In this document: positions 11,901-21,128 of the stretch, one piece after another | Numbering within the stretch: the first letter of the stretch is position 1 | Layout of the letters: the number at the start of each line of letters is the position of its first letter | Assembly (NCBI GenBank): GCA_947683625.1 | Contig: CANTUR010000069.1 | Coordinates: forward strand, 4,650,001-4,714,000 | Reading direction: 5' to 3' | DNA: 64,000 nucleotides | DNA from: Mallotus nudiflorus | Taxonomy: Eukaryota > Streptophyta > Magnoliopsida > Malpighiales > Euphorbiaceae | Position numbers and translations under genes: made by a program | Notes under the pieces: generated by a model | The model's input: only the letters and a program-made list of their open reading frames with translations | Databases searched by the model: none | What the model was told of the DNA's origin: nothing

Positions 11901-14900
11901 ATTAATGCTGATCTTAAGGGTTAAGGTATTTAAGGGAACATTTTTTATTCTTTATCCATAAATCAGGATGTTGACCAGCTCATTGTATAGTAAGACAATT
12001 CCCATGCTTTAGTAGCCTAAAAGCTCCAGAATGAATTGGCTTAGAATGATCTGAGACAAGCCTAGAAAAGTTATTGAACTATAGAATGGGAGGGTGAGAC
12101 AGACAAAGACAGGCAGGCACTGAGGAGTTTCTGCTCTACGTCTGGCCAAGTAAGCCACTCTCTTTCTGTCTCCTTTGATTCTGCCTCTGTAGCCTGCTCA
12201 ACATGTTATGACCATTAAAAGGTGCCAAGTTGATTATTGTTGGTGTAAATAGGCCAAATGGCAGATACACACCATTTCATCGACAAATTTGATTTCACCA
12301 CCAGCATAACATGCCTAGAAAGATAATGCCCAGCCAAATTTCTATTAAGAACTGCCCTATGTATTTCATATCAACCATCAGTTATGCATGTCCTACTAAA
12401 CTAGCTTTTATGCAAAGTCTACCCTCCCATCTCCTGTATCTTCCTTCCAAATATAGAGTTTAACATCAAAACCATTCTTCTTCTGCAACTCATCATCAAC
12501 CTCTGTCACAGTTCCATCCTTGCAATCCTTTCATAAATTCATAACAACACCCTAATCTAGGACTTTTACCCTAATTAAGTACAGACCACAAGAAGCAGTC
12601 TAATTTCTAAGGCTTTCACCCAACCAATGATCTAAAACACAACAATATTGTCATACAAAGAGAGCAAAATGAGCCAAAAGAAATATCTAAAATTACTGGC
12701 AAACATAGCCAAACAAAAACCATTTCCCAATGCCCCTCCAACCAGCCCCTAACAATTGCATGTATAGACTACACCAACCATAATTATCACACAGAACCAA
12801 GGCCACCAATGAGGGTGGGCATTCAATACTGGAAAAAATTTTTGTTAGCGTGAACAAATGAATATTTCTTAACAAGAACCAATGAGCTTGTTGATTGTTT
12901 AGCAACTGGAAAATATTAGCTACAATAATATTAGACATAACCATGCCAATTTACCTTGTGCAACATCCCATACAGTGAATGATGAATTTTCGTATGAAGC
13001 AGACGCCAAGTATGTGAAACCAAGTCAAGGAAGATAATGCCTCTCAACACCATAAGGTAATCCAAATGTATCAATATGTACGTGATATATCTAGGGAGAA
13101 TTTGAAATATGCAGCTTAATTCAGCTCAGTATAAAGATCTGAAGATTATTTTTATAGAAGAGAAACTGCTCCCATAACATTTTTGAACAAGGAAACTATG
13201 TAACCATATAGATGTGATAAAAAAATGAAGGACACATGAAGTAGCTTCAACAGCATGCAAAAGCCATGGTAACAAGATGTAAAATACATTTTTCTAACTA
13301 ACAAAATAAATGTCATATAACACACTTAAACTTCAAATATGCATTATTTGGATATCTTCCATTGGGACTCCAAGAGATTGCACTTATTTGTTCATCATTA
13401 TGACTCCGAAGAAAATCTACCAAAGTCCATCGATTTCCAGAGCCTCTTGAAGGAGTTCCCAAGTATGAAGCAGCACCGGACCTTACAGATGCTACATTTC
13501 CGGGATATGATGCTGACCAGATAAAGATTCCACCCCTGAAATTCAGTCCAGTAAAAAGAACACAAGCATAATGATTTATAAAATATCCCCCATTCAGCAC
13601 TCAAAAGACATGTTAAGAATATTAACAGAATCAACAATTTTGATACTTACTTGCATGCTACTGAAAGTGACTTTCCACCATTTGGCCTCCATTCAAGAGC
13701 TTTAATATCTCTTTGGGACTCACAAGTCAAGATGCATGCATCCTTCCCTTCTGTTGAAAAGTAAAACTTGTATTGAAATGCCTTTAAGAAAGATTCAAAT
13801 GGAATTCAAATGAAAGATGCTTTTAGATGGAAACACAAAATGACCATCAATTGGGAATCCTGTATGAAAAGATAAAGAAATAATAACCTGAATCTTCAAA
13901 ATCATGAATTATAAACTGATGTGGGCCCGAGATAAATGCAATAATATGTTTATGTTGGTGCCAGCTCACCCTTTTAAAATCAACTTCCGGCAACAAGTTG
14001 ACCTACAAGATCCTTTATTTGAGAATGCAGAAGTATAATTCAATGTTTATATTCGATTACATGCTACTAAAGTAGAAATTGGTCTCACTTCAAATCAATA
14101 AAAATAAATGATCCTATGACACAGTTCAAAAATTGTTACATATCATAAGAATCAATACACAAACTCACACTTAAGCTATCATTTCAACATTCATTGGCCA
14201 ATCATGGCTCATGTTTCATGAACATGTAACAATATCATAAGAATCAATACACAAACTCACACTTAAGCTATCATTTCAACATTCATTGGCCAATCATGGC
14301 TCAAGTTTCATGAACACATAACAACATCATAAGAATCAATACACAAACTCACACTTAAGCTATCATTTCAACATTCATTGGATAAATTGTCACAAGTTCA
14401 TGAACATGTACAATGTAATGCCAAGCTGATGTATCCATCAAAGTCAAGCTTGCTGATTTACTAACACCCATATACTAAGCTTGTCCACAAATAATCTGTT
14501 GTAATTTGTTATTTTGGTCTTACTTATATGCCGTTAAACATATGATATCTGCCGAACAATTTCAGAATTTGTAGTTTCAAAAGCACACATACAAACACGA
14601 TAGACCATTTGAATTGATTTCAAATTGATAGAAATAAAATAATAGAATAATAAAAAAATAAAAACAAAAACAAAGAGGTTGATATGGCTTACATAGTTTG
14701 GATGAAAAATAGGTCGCATAAAATCACTAGCAAAGACTAGTAGCGCTTTGAAAAGACCATTGGGTCTTCCCTGCTCTTGTGCCTCTTGCTCTTCTTCACT
14801 AGGTATTGCCACTTGATCCACTTGAAATGGGATGGGGTTGAACACTAATCCCTAAATACCATAATTTATTTAAAGTTGACAGCAGCAGCAACAACAACAA

Positions 14901-15166
14901 CAGCAACAAAATCAAATTCGAAAAAACTGAGCTAGTGAACAAGAAATGGAGAACCAAACCAGAACTTTTCCATATGTTTCCTTGGCTCGACCATCCGAAA
15001 GGCTCTCAGCCGTAACTGTAGATCGTATTAAAGAGTGAAACAAAATCAGCTTTTACAAGGAAACTCTAATCCTAAATGCTATAACTGTATGAATGAGAAA
15101 TTTCGTACTTAGATCCCTGTTGATTTCACAGATAGTGACTGATCCAGGCTGTGGAAAGGAAGGCAT
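5953..15166 (-). CDS. AAAS: Aladin, WD40 nuclear-pore protein (14 exons)
   Basis: Aladin is a WD-repeat nucleoporin at the nuclear envelope, anchored on the cytoplasmic face of the pore in animals. Exons (minus, high to low): 15166-15109, 15015-14960, 14851-14693, 14002-13888, 13750-13651, 13535-13356, 13013-12955, 11691-11604, 11513-11438, 11082-10983, 9591-9540, 8000-7863, 7745-7658, 6015-5953. Together they give 1332 nt, 443 residues, close to the family length. The start MPSFPQPGSVTICEINRDL fits the plant aladin N-terminus. Diagnostic blocks include FNPIPFQVDQ, FKRVSWHQHKHIIAFISGPH, GGIFIWSASYPGN, ISWSPNGRYLASASY, GTPIRRGLGGISMLKWSPSG, GATWDPDGRMVLIAFSG and the C-terminal CWSSGFCCTYPLIFHSH. 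All junctions keep phase; twelve introns are GT-AG and one (13355-13014) is AT-AC. Several introns are long (1.2-1.6 kb), the last because of a MITE. No frame damage is seen. The last exon is only 63 nt and was assigned by its match to the family C-terminus. Confidence 0.93.
6801..7516. mobile_element. hAT-type non-autonomous element (MITE family A, copy 1)
   Basis: The element starts CTATGTTGCACCAACAC and ends, as reverse complement, CTAGGTAGCACGGACACGG, giving imperfect terminal inverted repeats. It is flanked by a perfect 8-bp direct repeat ATCCTAAC (6793-6800 and 7517-7524), the duplication size of hAT elements. Subterminal regions hold repeated GTGTCCG/CGGACAC motifs, as hAT transposase-binding ends often do. 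The core (about 7000-7430) is AT-rich and non-coding. It lies in the last intron of the aladin gene. A much shorter relative is at 40534-40676. Confidence 0.75.
9905..10054. repeat. 75-bp tandem duplication in aladin intron 10
   Basis: Two adjacent 75-bp copies (9905-9979 and 9980-10054) share CAGCTTATTTGCTAGAAAAT and GCATCATTATCAGAGCTACA with only a few differences. They lie in the intron between exons 10 and 11 of the aladin gene. A smaller tandem duplication of about 27 bp (ACATTTGATCACTCCAATTG) is at about 10651-10708 in the same intron. Both look like local replication slippage. Confidence 0.85.
13014..13355 (-). other. U12-type AT-AC intron of the aladin gene
   Basis: On the minus strand exon 6 ends ...AATGGAAG and the intron begins ATATCC. 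The intron ends ...TTCCTTGACTTGGTTTCAC before exon 7 (ATACTTGGCG). Joining there restores GGA AGA TAC TTG GCG (GRYLA), exactly the expected WD-repeat sequence. No GT-AG pair near these points keeps frame and family sequence. ATATCC and a TTCCTTRAC branch-site element (13032-13024) with its branch A 11 nt before the 3' splice site are the defining signals of minor-spliceosome AT-AC introns. Intron length is 342 nt. Confidence 0.85.
14140..14405. repeat. 92-bp tandem triplication in aladin intron 3
   Basis: Three head-to-tail copies begin at 14140, 14232 and 14324; the third is partial. They share AAGAATCAATACACAAACTC and ACTTAAGCTATCATTTCAAC. The array lies between exons 3 and 4 of the aladin gene and has no coding content. 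Identity between copies is high, so the amplification looks recent. Confidence 0.85.
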
Positions 15167-15283
15167 ATTGAGAGAACGCAAGACAGAGAGCTGTGGGGTT
15201 TAGGGCAAATCGCGCAAGAATTTTTTTCTTTCCCGCTTTTTTTGTCTCGGGTATTTGAACGACCCCATGTTACTGATCTCTGG

Positions 15284-15291
15284 CCTTTATA
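15284..15291 (-). promoter_or_regulatory. Probable TATA box of the aladin gene
   Basis: TATAAAGG on the minus strand about 120 nt upstream of the aladin ATG, at the border between the less AT-rich 5' UTR and the AT-rich intergenic DNA. The spacing would allow a 5' UTR of roughly 90 nt. Inferred from sequence only. Confidence 0.45.
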
Positions 15292-15299
15292 CAAGTGTG

Positions 15300-17253
15300 C
15301 GATACACCAGTGAATAGTTGCTTTAATTTTTACAAGGAAAAGTTTGCTTCGTTAACAAATTACCTTTATATAATTTAACATATTTTTATTTTACGGTAAA
15401 ATAAATAAAAAATAAAGTAATTATAGAATTTCTTTTATTATTAAATTAAAATTTTAGAAAATAATAATCTATATATTTCTATCTATATCTGTAATTATAA
15501 TATATATTAATATATGAAAAAAATAGATAAAATTACAAAAAGAAATTCACATGATTATATAAAATTGAATAATTCAATTACTTACTAACAAAAATTAAAT
15601 TAAATTTTTTAAATGTAGTTCTAATTTAATTGAAAATATATTTATCTCTAATAAAAATTAAATTAATTAAAATATAATTCTAATTGAATTGAAAGTATGT
15701 TTTCAATTTAATTAGGCTAATTTCAATTTTATCTCTAATAAAATTAAATTAATTAAAATTTAATAGTAATTTTATTAAAATATATATTTTAACTAGATCT
15801 AATTTATCTAATATAAATCAAATTAAATAACATAATTTTATAGATTTTACCATATTAAATTTGATAAGCAAATAATTAAAATCAAAATTAATTAATTTTA
15901 TAAAATAATTAATTATGAAAAATTTATAATGTGAAAAATGTTGAAAGATGTTGTATTTAAATAGAAAAGTTATGAAGAATATAAAAAATAACTAGATAAT
16001 AATTCTATTATAGGAGTGGTCACAGGCCGCTTCGAGTTTTGAACTAGATCGGAACTAATTTGGTCAAAATCAAGACTAAAACCTATCAAACTTAGAACTA
16101 GCTCGAAATCTAAGGAGGAACTAGTTTAGGGTCGGTTCCAATCATGGAACTGAAACTAGTGGTTCCAATTCAAAACTGAATTTTTAAAAAAAAATTAACT
16201 TGTTGAACTCACTTAATCGAACCAGAACCAACCTTGAACCAAAATGGGAGCCATCTCTATGAAACTGTGAACCGGCGGTTCATGAATCATGGCCATCTAT
16301 ACTCTATCAAGTTCGTAAAATTAGATAATTTTTTAGTTGAAAAATATTGAAAGAGTATTGTGTAATTGTTCAAATAGAAAATTTATTAAAATTGTAATAA
16401 ATTTTTATATTATAATGTAACACTATGAATATTGAAAAATTTGATTGACGTATAAATAAAATACTACTTTTATTATTTTTAAATACTTATTAAATTAGAG
16501 TTTATTAAGTAAGTAATTATAATTAAATTAATTAAAAAATTTTATCTGTGTTGTATTCGTAATCATATTTTTTTTAAAAATAGAACATATAATTTATTTG
16601 AGAGTAGTAATTTTCTAAGAAAAGTAGTATAATTATCGTTTTTAGATATTTTTATAAAATTTAATTAAAAAAAAGTTAAAATTAAATTAATTAATATTTA
16701 TAATTTAATTATTAGTTAAAATTTAAAAAATATATGTTAAATTAATTTTTATGTAAATAAAAGTATTAATGTTAAAAATATTAAAGAAATAAAGTATCAC
16801 TACTTAAATAAAAATTTTAATAAAATTGTAATACATTATAAGTTTAATAAGATTGTAATATTTAAATTGTTATATTAAAAAAATATAACTTTTTGTTATT
16901 TTTAAAAATTTTATTAAAAAATAAATAATGATTTTTTTTATTATCTTATAATTAATTATGCTCATAATATTTTTATATAAAATTAATTATAGATTTGAGA
17001 AAACTATTAATTAAAAAAAATATTAAAAAAATATCATATAATTATTTAAATAAAAAATGTATCAAATTTACAATGAATTATAATTGTAAGTTAATATTAA
17101 ATTGTTATATAAATAAATAATATTTTTATTATTTTTAAAACTTTTATTCAATAATAATAATAATAATATGAAAATATATACTTAATAGTTTATTTACTAT
17201 CATGAATCTAAAAATTTTTTTATTCATGTGCGAAACACGTAGTTATTTACTAA
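15300..17253. other. Very AT-rich intergenic DNA with a Helitron-like 3' end
   Basis: Nearly 2 kb without a credible gene, dominated by runs such as AATTAAATTAATTAAAATTT. A putative MITE is at about 16011-16310 (listed separately). At 17225-17253 the sequence ATGTGCGAAACACGTAG can form a short stem (5 bp with one G-T wobble), followed about 10 nt later by CTAA and then T. This is the arrangement of Helitron 3' ends (hairpin then CTRR, insertion before T). No 5' TC end, rolling-circle Rep or helicase coding was recognised, so the Helitron call is tentative. Confidence 0.3.
16011..16310. mobile_element. Putative hAT-like MITE
   Basis: A GC-richer island of about 300 bp inside extremely AT-rich DNA. 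It contains repeated motifs on both strands of the type GAACTAGT, GGTTCC and GAACCGGCGGTTCATGAA. The ends TAGGAGTGGTCACAGG and (reverse complement) TAGATGGCCATGATTC are weakly similar inverted repeats. Such GGTTCC/GAACC-rich elements are common non-autonomous hAT derivatives in plants. I could not find a clean 8-bp duplication. Confidence 0.35.
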
Positions 17254-17309
17254 TTCATTAAGTTATTAAATGTTAAGCTATAAAGTTATTAAGTCCAGAA
17301 ATTAACAAG

Positions 17310-17463
17310 TGTACAACTAATTTTACAAGTTTTATATTAGTTAAATTAAATAATAAAACAACTATAACATTAGTCGATTATAGATCTCAAATTACTTTAG
17401 AAAAAACTGAATTAGTAAAAAATTGGATAAATTTAAAAATTTCTTTTAAATTAACTGGATACC
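17310..17463 (+). repeat. Inverted copy of the viral protease-2 fragment
   Basis: About 150 bp on the plus strand match the reverse complement of 18915-19070. Shared tracts include TTAGTTAAATTAAATAATAA and GATCTCAAATTACTTTAG. In translation the DTG active-site triplet of the other copy is changed here (VDYRSQITL versus VDTGSQITL). The match ends abruptly just after TTAACTGGA. It is a detached, inverted piece of the endogenous viral sequence 1.5 kb away. Confidence 0.8.
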
Positions 17464-18039
17464 ATATTAAGGATGCATGTATAAAAGATAGATAAACTGT
17501 CAAATAATAGACAAACTATCAAAAATTCACAGTATAAATTAAAAATTCACATAACAAAATTAAAATAACTGTGAATAATTAATTCATACAAGCATTCAAA
17601 TCATGGATCAAAAAATATAGAAAGAATAAGAGAACTTACAAAAAAATAATTTCCTACTCATAAGTATTATAAAAACTTATAGTAATTTTGTTTATAGAAT
17701 TTTTTTTTCTTCTTTACAATCTCTACATTACAAACATACATATAAAAGGCTATGTCTAAAATATATAAGTTTCTACAAGATTCTACATTAATTAATTTTG
17801 ACACATGATTTGGCTGTTAATCCTAATTTTCTACACCTAAATTAGACTTTTTGACTATTATTTTTTAGGTCTAACACTTGGCACTACACTTGTCTAATTT
17901 TTACATTCTCACTTATCTAATATCTCTTTTTTTTACAAAGGTAATACTAATTTTTTGACAGTTGTGTCTGCTACTGGCATATTCTTTTTACAAAAAGTAC
18001 AACAATATTTTTCTTCTTACATCATTAGTCTATAGTATT

Positions 18040-18700
18040 GTCTGCGTGCTTCGTCTGATGCCATGACTATTCCTTCCACAAAAGATCTATACCATGCTTC
18101 TAGCTTCTTTGACATATTCATCTGTTCCTGATTGCTTTTTGAATAGATAAGATTTATGCTGTCGAAGTAGTACTCTCAATGGCTGGATTCTATGGTTATT
18201 TTTAGTTCTTCATAGATTACTTTCATACTAATGGCTTTGATAAAAGGTATACTATTCCAAAGTTCGTCCTCTATGATTTCTTTAATTTGTTCTTCTATCA
18301 CCAAGGGTCATTCCAAATTTTAGTACTATCACTGGCTGACACCATGACTGATCCTTTCTAAATCCTGGAATTGTCTGATAAAATCTCATATATATCTGCT
18401 TATTTTTTACTAAATTCTGAAACCTTTTGGCTGATTGTTGTATATATACTGGTAATTTACTCAGCTCTTCATGACTAAGACTTGGATAAATATAATGAAA
18501 AAGTCTATAATCATAAAAATTTTCGCATTGTATTTAGGTTTGCAGTTTGATAAATAGTGACTTTGTTAAAAAAAATTCAACATACTAAATTCATCCAAGG
18601 AATATTGGATTTTGGTTCTAAAATATATTTGATCAAAGTATAGAAGTTTTTGAAATAATTATTTCTATAGTGAGTGACTGTTATAAACGAATCACTCTTT
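18040..18700 (-). pseudogene. Unidentified coding remnant downstream of the viral proteases
   Basis: Broken minus-strand frames carry protein-like stretches such as LSHEELSKLPVYIQQSAKRF, NKQIYMRFYQTIPGFRKD and, after a frame change, KKLEAWYRSFVEGIVMASDE and YCCTFCKKNMPVADTTVKK. Codon-like composition and the location directly behind the protease frames suggest it belongs to the same viral sequence. I do not recognise the family. It could be a translation-transactivator-like protein or a novel domain; it does not show reverse-transcriptase motifs. Confidence 0.35.
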
Positions 18701-18765
18701 GGTTCTTCTTTAACTTTTTCTGAGTAACTTGGTCCAATACCATACTGAGAAATTCTTTTTTCTAA

Positions 18766-19116
18766 TTATTCTTCTTTAGATGTAATATTTTCTTCTAATT
18801 TAGATTTACCTCTTTCTTCTTCTTTGGATATGTTTTCTTCATTTTCCTGCTTGGTACTGCTGTTTGCTATTTCAATGGGTGTATTTGTTACTACTCTATT
18901 AATAGTGTAAGTAGTTTTTCCTATTCCAGTTAATTTAAAAGGAATTTTTAAATTTGTCCAATTTTTTACTAATTCAGTTTTTACTAAAGTAATTTGAGAT
19001 CCAGTATCGACTAATGTAAGAGTTGTTTTATTATTTAATTTAACTAATATAAAACTTATAAAATTAGTTGTAAGATTTCTTTTGTGATATTGGTATTGAG
19101 ATTTTCTTCCCTTCAT
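18766..19116 (-). pseudogene. Second retropepsin-like protease domain (endogenous virus)
   Basis: A 116-codon frame contains TTLTLVDTGSQITLVKTELV, a second aspartic-protease DTG motif, then KIPFKLTGIGKTTYTINRVV. The C-terminal part is Glu/Lys-rich and low-complexity. The two protease-like domains differ in sequence, so this is not a recent tandem duplicate. It is shifted in frame relative to protease 1 and overlaps it by about 50 nt. A 150-bp part of it recurs in inverted orientation at 17310-17463. Confidence 0.55.
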
Positions 19117-19438
19117 ATGTTATATTTATATGTGTAAGTGTTATTATAAAAGGTTTTACAGATTCTAGAAAATATATTTCTAATAATACTTTTGCTATCT
19201 CATCATGTTGTATTTTGTGTAGTTTTAAAGGTATTTTTACTTTATCTAAATCTAGTATTATAATTACTGATTCATAAAATGTATATTCTTCATTCTGATA
19301 TATATATGTATAAGGTTCTTTTAAAATTTGTATTTTATCATCTGAGTCTAATAATGATTCATGTATATGAGAAGCACTTGATCCTGTATCTATTAGTATA
19401 AGTATTTGTTTATTTTTTATTTTTACTTCTATATACAT
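19064..19438 (-). pseudogene. Retropepsin-like protease 1 (endogenous virus)
   Basis: A 124-codon frame with the aspartic-protease signature QILILIDTGSSASHI near its N-terminus, preceded by a beta-strand-like start (MYIEVKIKNK) and followed by further hydrophobic strands. This fits the protease domain that precedes reverse transcriptase in caulimovirids. Its start is 9 nt beyond the movement-protein stop and in the same frame. Its end overlaps the second protease frame by about 50 nt in a different phase. No reverse transcriptase follows. Confidence 0.6.
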
Positions 19439-19447
19439 ATGGTGATC

Positions 19448-20375
19448 TTATTTTTCTAATGTGGTGTCTACAATAGAATTGTTTACTATTATTTGATTGT
19501 TATTAATACTAGGATCTTTAGATAGACTTCTTCCTATTGTTAGTGATATTTGTAGTTCATTATAATTTTTATGTAAATTTTTATTTTTCTTAGGTTTTCC
19601 TAATTCATCAGTATTACCAAATTCTATAGTATAATTTTCAGGGTAATTATAAATATTAGTTATTTTCCTAGGTCTATATTCTATTAATTCTTTAAATATT
19701 TGTGGTACTTCATAACGTGTTAATATCTTATTATTATAAATTTCATGTTTGATAGTAAATGCATATAAAGTTTTTATTTTTATACTAATCAGCTTACTTC
19801 CAAGAGGTGTTTTTACTCTAAAAAGTTTATAATATATTCTCAATGTTTGGTCTATGTTTTTATCTTTAAGACTAAGACTAAATTTTAGAAATATGTTTAT
19901 AATAGCTTTATTATAACATAAATTTGTATCTAATTCTTTTATTATACTATCATTTAGACTATGTCTCATTCTATCATTTGTTATAACTAAATTGAATGGT
20001 GAATTAATATGAGGTTGGAAGTAAGATTTTACTACTATACTTATTCCTCCTATTTGAAAATTTTTGTATTGATATCTTTCTTTTTCTGATATTTTCATTA
20101 ATTCATTTTCTATCATATCTTTATTAAGAATAGATATCCTAATATTTCCTTTTGTATCAACCACATCAATTGCTTCTTCAGCTATTTTTCCTACATAATA
20201 TTGTTTTCTTTCTCTTTTAAAAATTAGATTTTTAAATATTCTTTTAAAGTTGTTGTTTGGTTGTTGTTTTTCAAAAATTTCCTTTATACTAATATTAGGT
20301 TCATAATTTATTAATTCTAAATATTTTTCTCTATTAAATTTTTGTTCTATGTAATTTTTTCCTATATTACTATTT
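19448..20375 (-). pseudogene. 30K-superfamily movement-protein-like frame (endogenous virus)
   Basis: The frame is open from about 20375 to the stop at 19448, about 300 codons, but has no ATG near its upstream end. The central part has the pattern of a 30K-type cell-to-cell movement protein: NFQIGGISIVVKSYF, then ITNDRMRHSLND, then a beta-rich stretch NKAIINIFLKFSLSLKDKNI. In plant pararetroviruses this protein forms tubules through plasmodesmata. The stop lies 9 nt before the first ATG of the protease frame, a tight gene-to-gene spacing like that of compact viral genomes. Assignment rests on pattern and gene order, not on a search. Confidence 0.55.
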
Positions 20376-20379
20376 TCTT

Positions 20380-21015
20380 ATTTAATCAGATTCTGATGAT
20401 TCATTATAAGTTATTTCGTAAATAGTTTCATTCTCACTTATTTCTGAGAGTTCTGGAATTATCATATATCCTTCTACTTTTTTATTTTTCTTATTTGGGC
20501 ATTCATTTGCAAAATGTCATTTTTGTCTACAAATATAACATTTACATTCTCACTTATTTATTCTTCTATTATATTTCTTTTTATATTTTCTTTTCTTACT
20601 ATAATATGGTTTTCTATATTTCTTAAAATATTTTTTCCATTTCTTTTTATATTTATGTTTTTATGTTTATAGGGTTCACATCTATAATTGGGTATTAATG
20701 AAAATTGTTTACAGTTTAGATTTTATTTATTTTTAGTTTGTTTATACATTAATCTATATTCGTTTAATGACATACATTCTATTTCTATATACCATTGGCA
20801 AAAGCAATTTTTGTTCCTAAAAAATCTTCAACTATATTTAATTCAACATATTTTTGTGATATTTTATTTCCCCATGGTGCTGACAATTTATAAAATAATA
20901 AATTGAAGTATACTTTATCTGTTGGGTCTATCTTAGCTTTTATATAATATTCTTCAAATTTACATGCATATTCTTTAAAATAATTTATATCACATATTTG
21001 TAATTTACTAAATAT
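20380..21015 (-). pseudogene. Coat-protein-like region with zinc knuckle (endogenous virus)
   Basis: On the minus strand, 21015-20800 encodes a stretch with FKEYACKFEEYYIKAKID and LSAPWGNKISQKYVELN, resembling the conserved core of plant pararetrovirus coat proteins. After a degenerate Lys/Tyr-rich basic region comes a CX2CX4HX4C zinc knuckle at about 20540-20495 (CYICRQK, stop, HFANECP); the stop falls inside the knuckle. It is followed by an acidic tail (ELSEISENETIYEITYNESS) and a stop near 20390. Basic region, knuckle, acidic tail is the usual coat-protein C-terminal layout of this virus family. Several stops show it is dead. Confidence 0.6.
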
Positions 21016-21076
21016 TCTCTATAAGTATTTTCTGAAATTATTACTTCCTTATATGTAAAATATTTTAATAATAACT

Positions 21077-21079
<3 letters not shown>

Positions 21080-21115
<36 letters not shown>

Positions 21116-21128
21116 CATACATACATAT
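21080..21128. repeat. (TA)n/(CATA)n microsatellite
   Basis: An uninterrupted (TA)n run grades into four CATA units, then TATAGATGTTTT. It sits exactly where the left tip of the Pack-MULE should begin and appears to have replaced the outermost bases of that TIR. Confidence 0.95.

Larger units (their letters stand above)
18000..21060 (-). other. Endogenous caulimovirid-like sequence (degenerate, no RT seen)
   Basis: Reading the minus strand from 21060 downward: a coat-protein-like stretch ending in a zinc knuckle, a 30K-type movement-protein-like frame, a retropepsin-like frame, a second retropepsin-like frame in another phase, then an unidentified segment. Coat protein before movement protein before protease is the order known for Cavemovirus and Solendovirus relatives rather than for badnaviruses or petuviruses. 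The sequence is very AT-rich, has stops and frame changes in every part, and cannot be infectious. No LTRs flank it, which argues against a retrotransposon. No reverse transcriptase or RNase H motif was found in the window near it. Confidence 0.65.

Noticed and set aside
18000..21060. Ordinary LTR retrotransposon gag-protease
   Set aside because: No flanking LTRs, PBS or polypurine tract, and the frame between zinc knuckle and protease has a 30K movement-protein pattern not found in retrotransposons.
21080..21128. CRISPR-like or regular repeat array
   Set aside because: Simple (TA)n/(CATA)n microsatellite without spacers; the other regular arrays are plant minisatellites.
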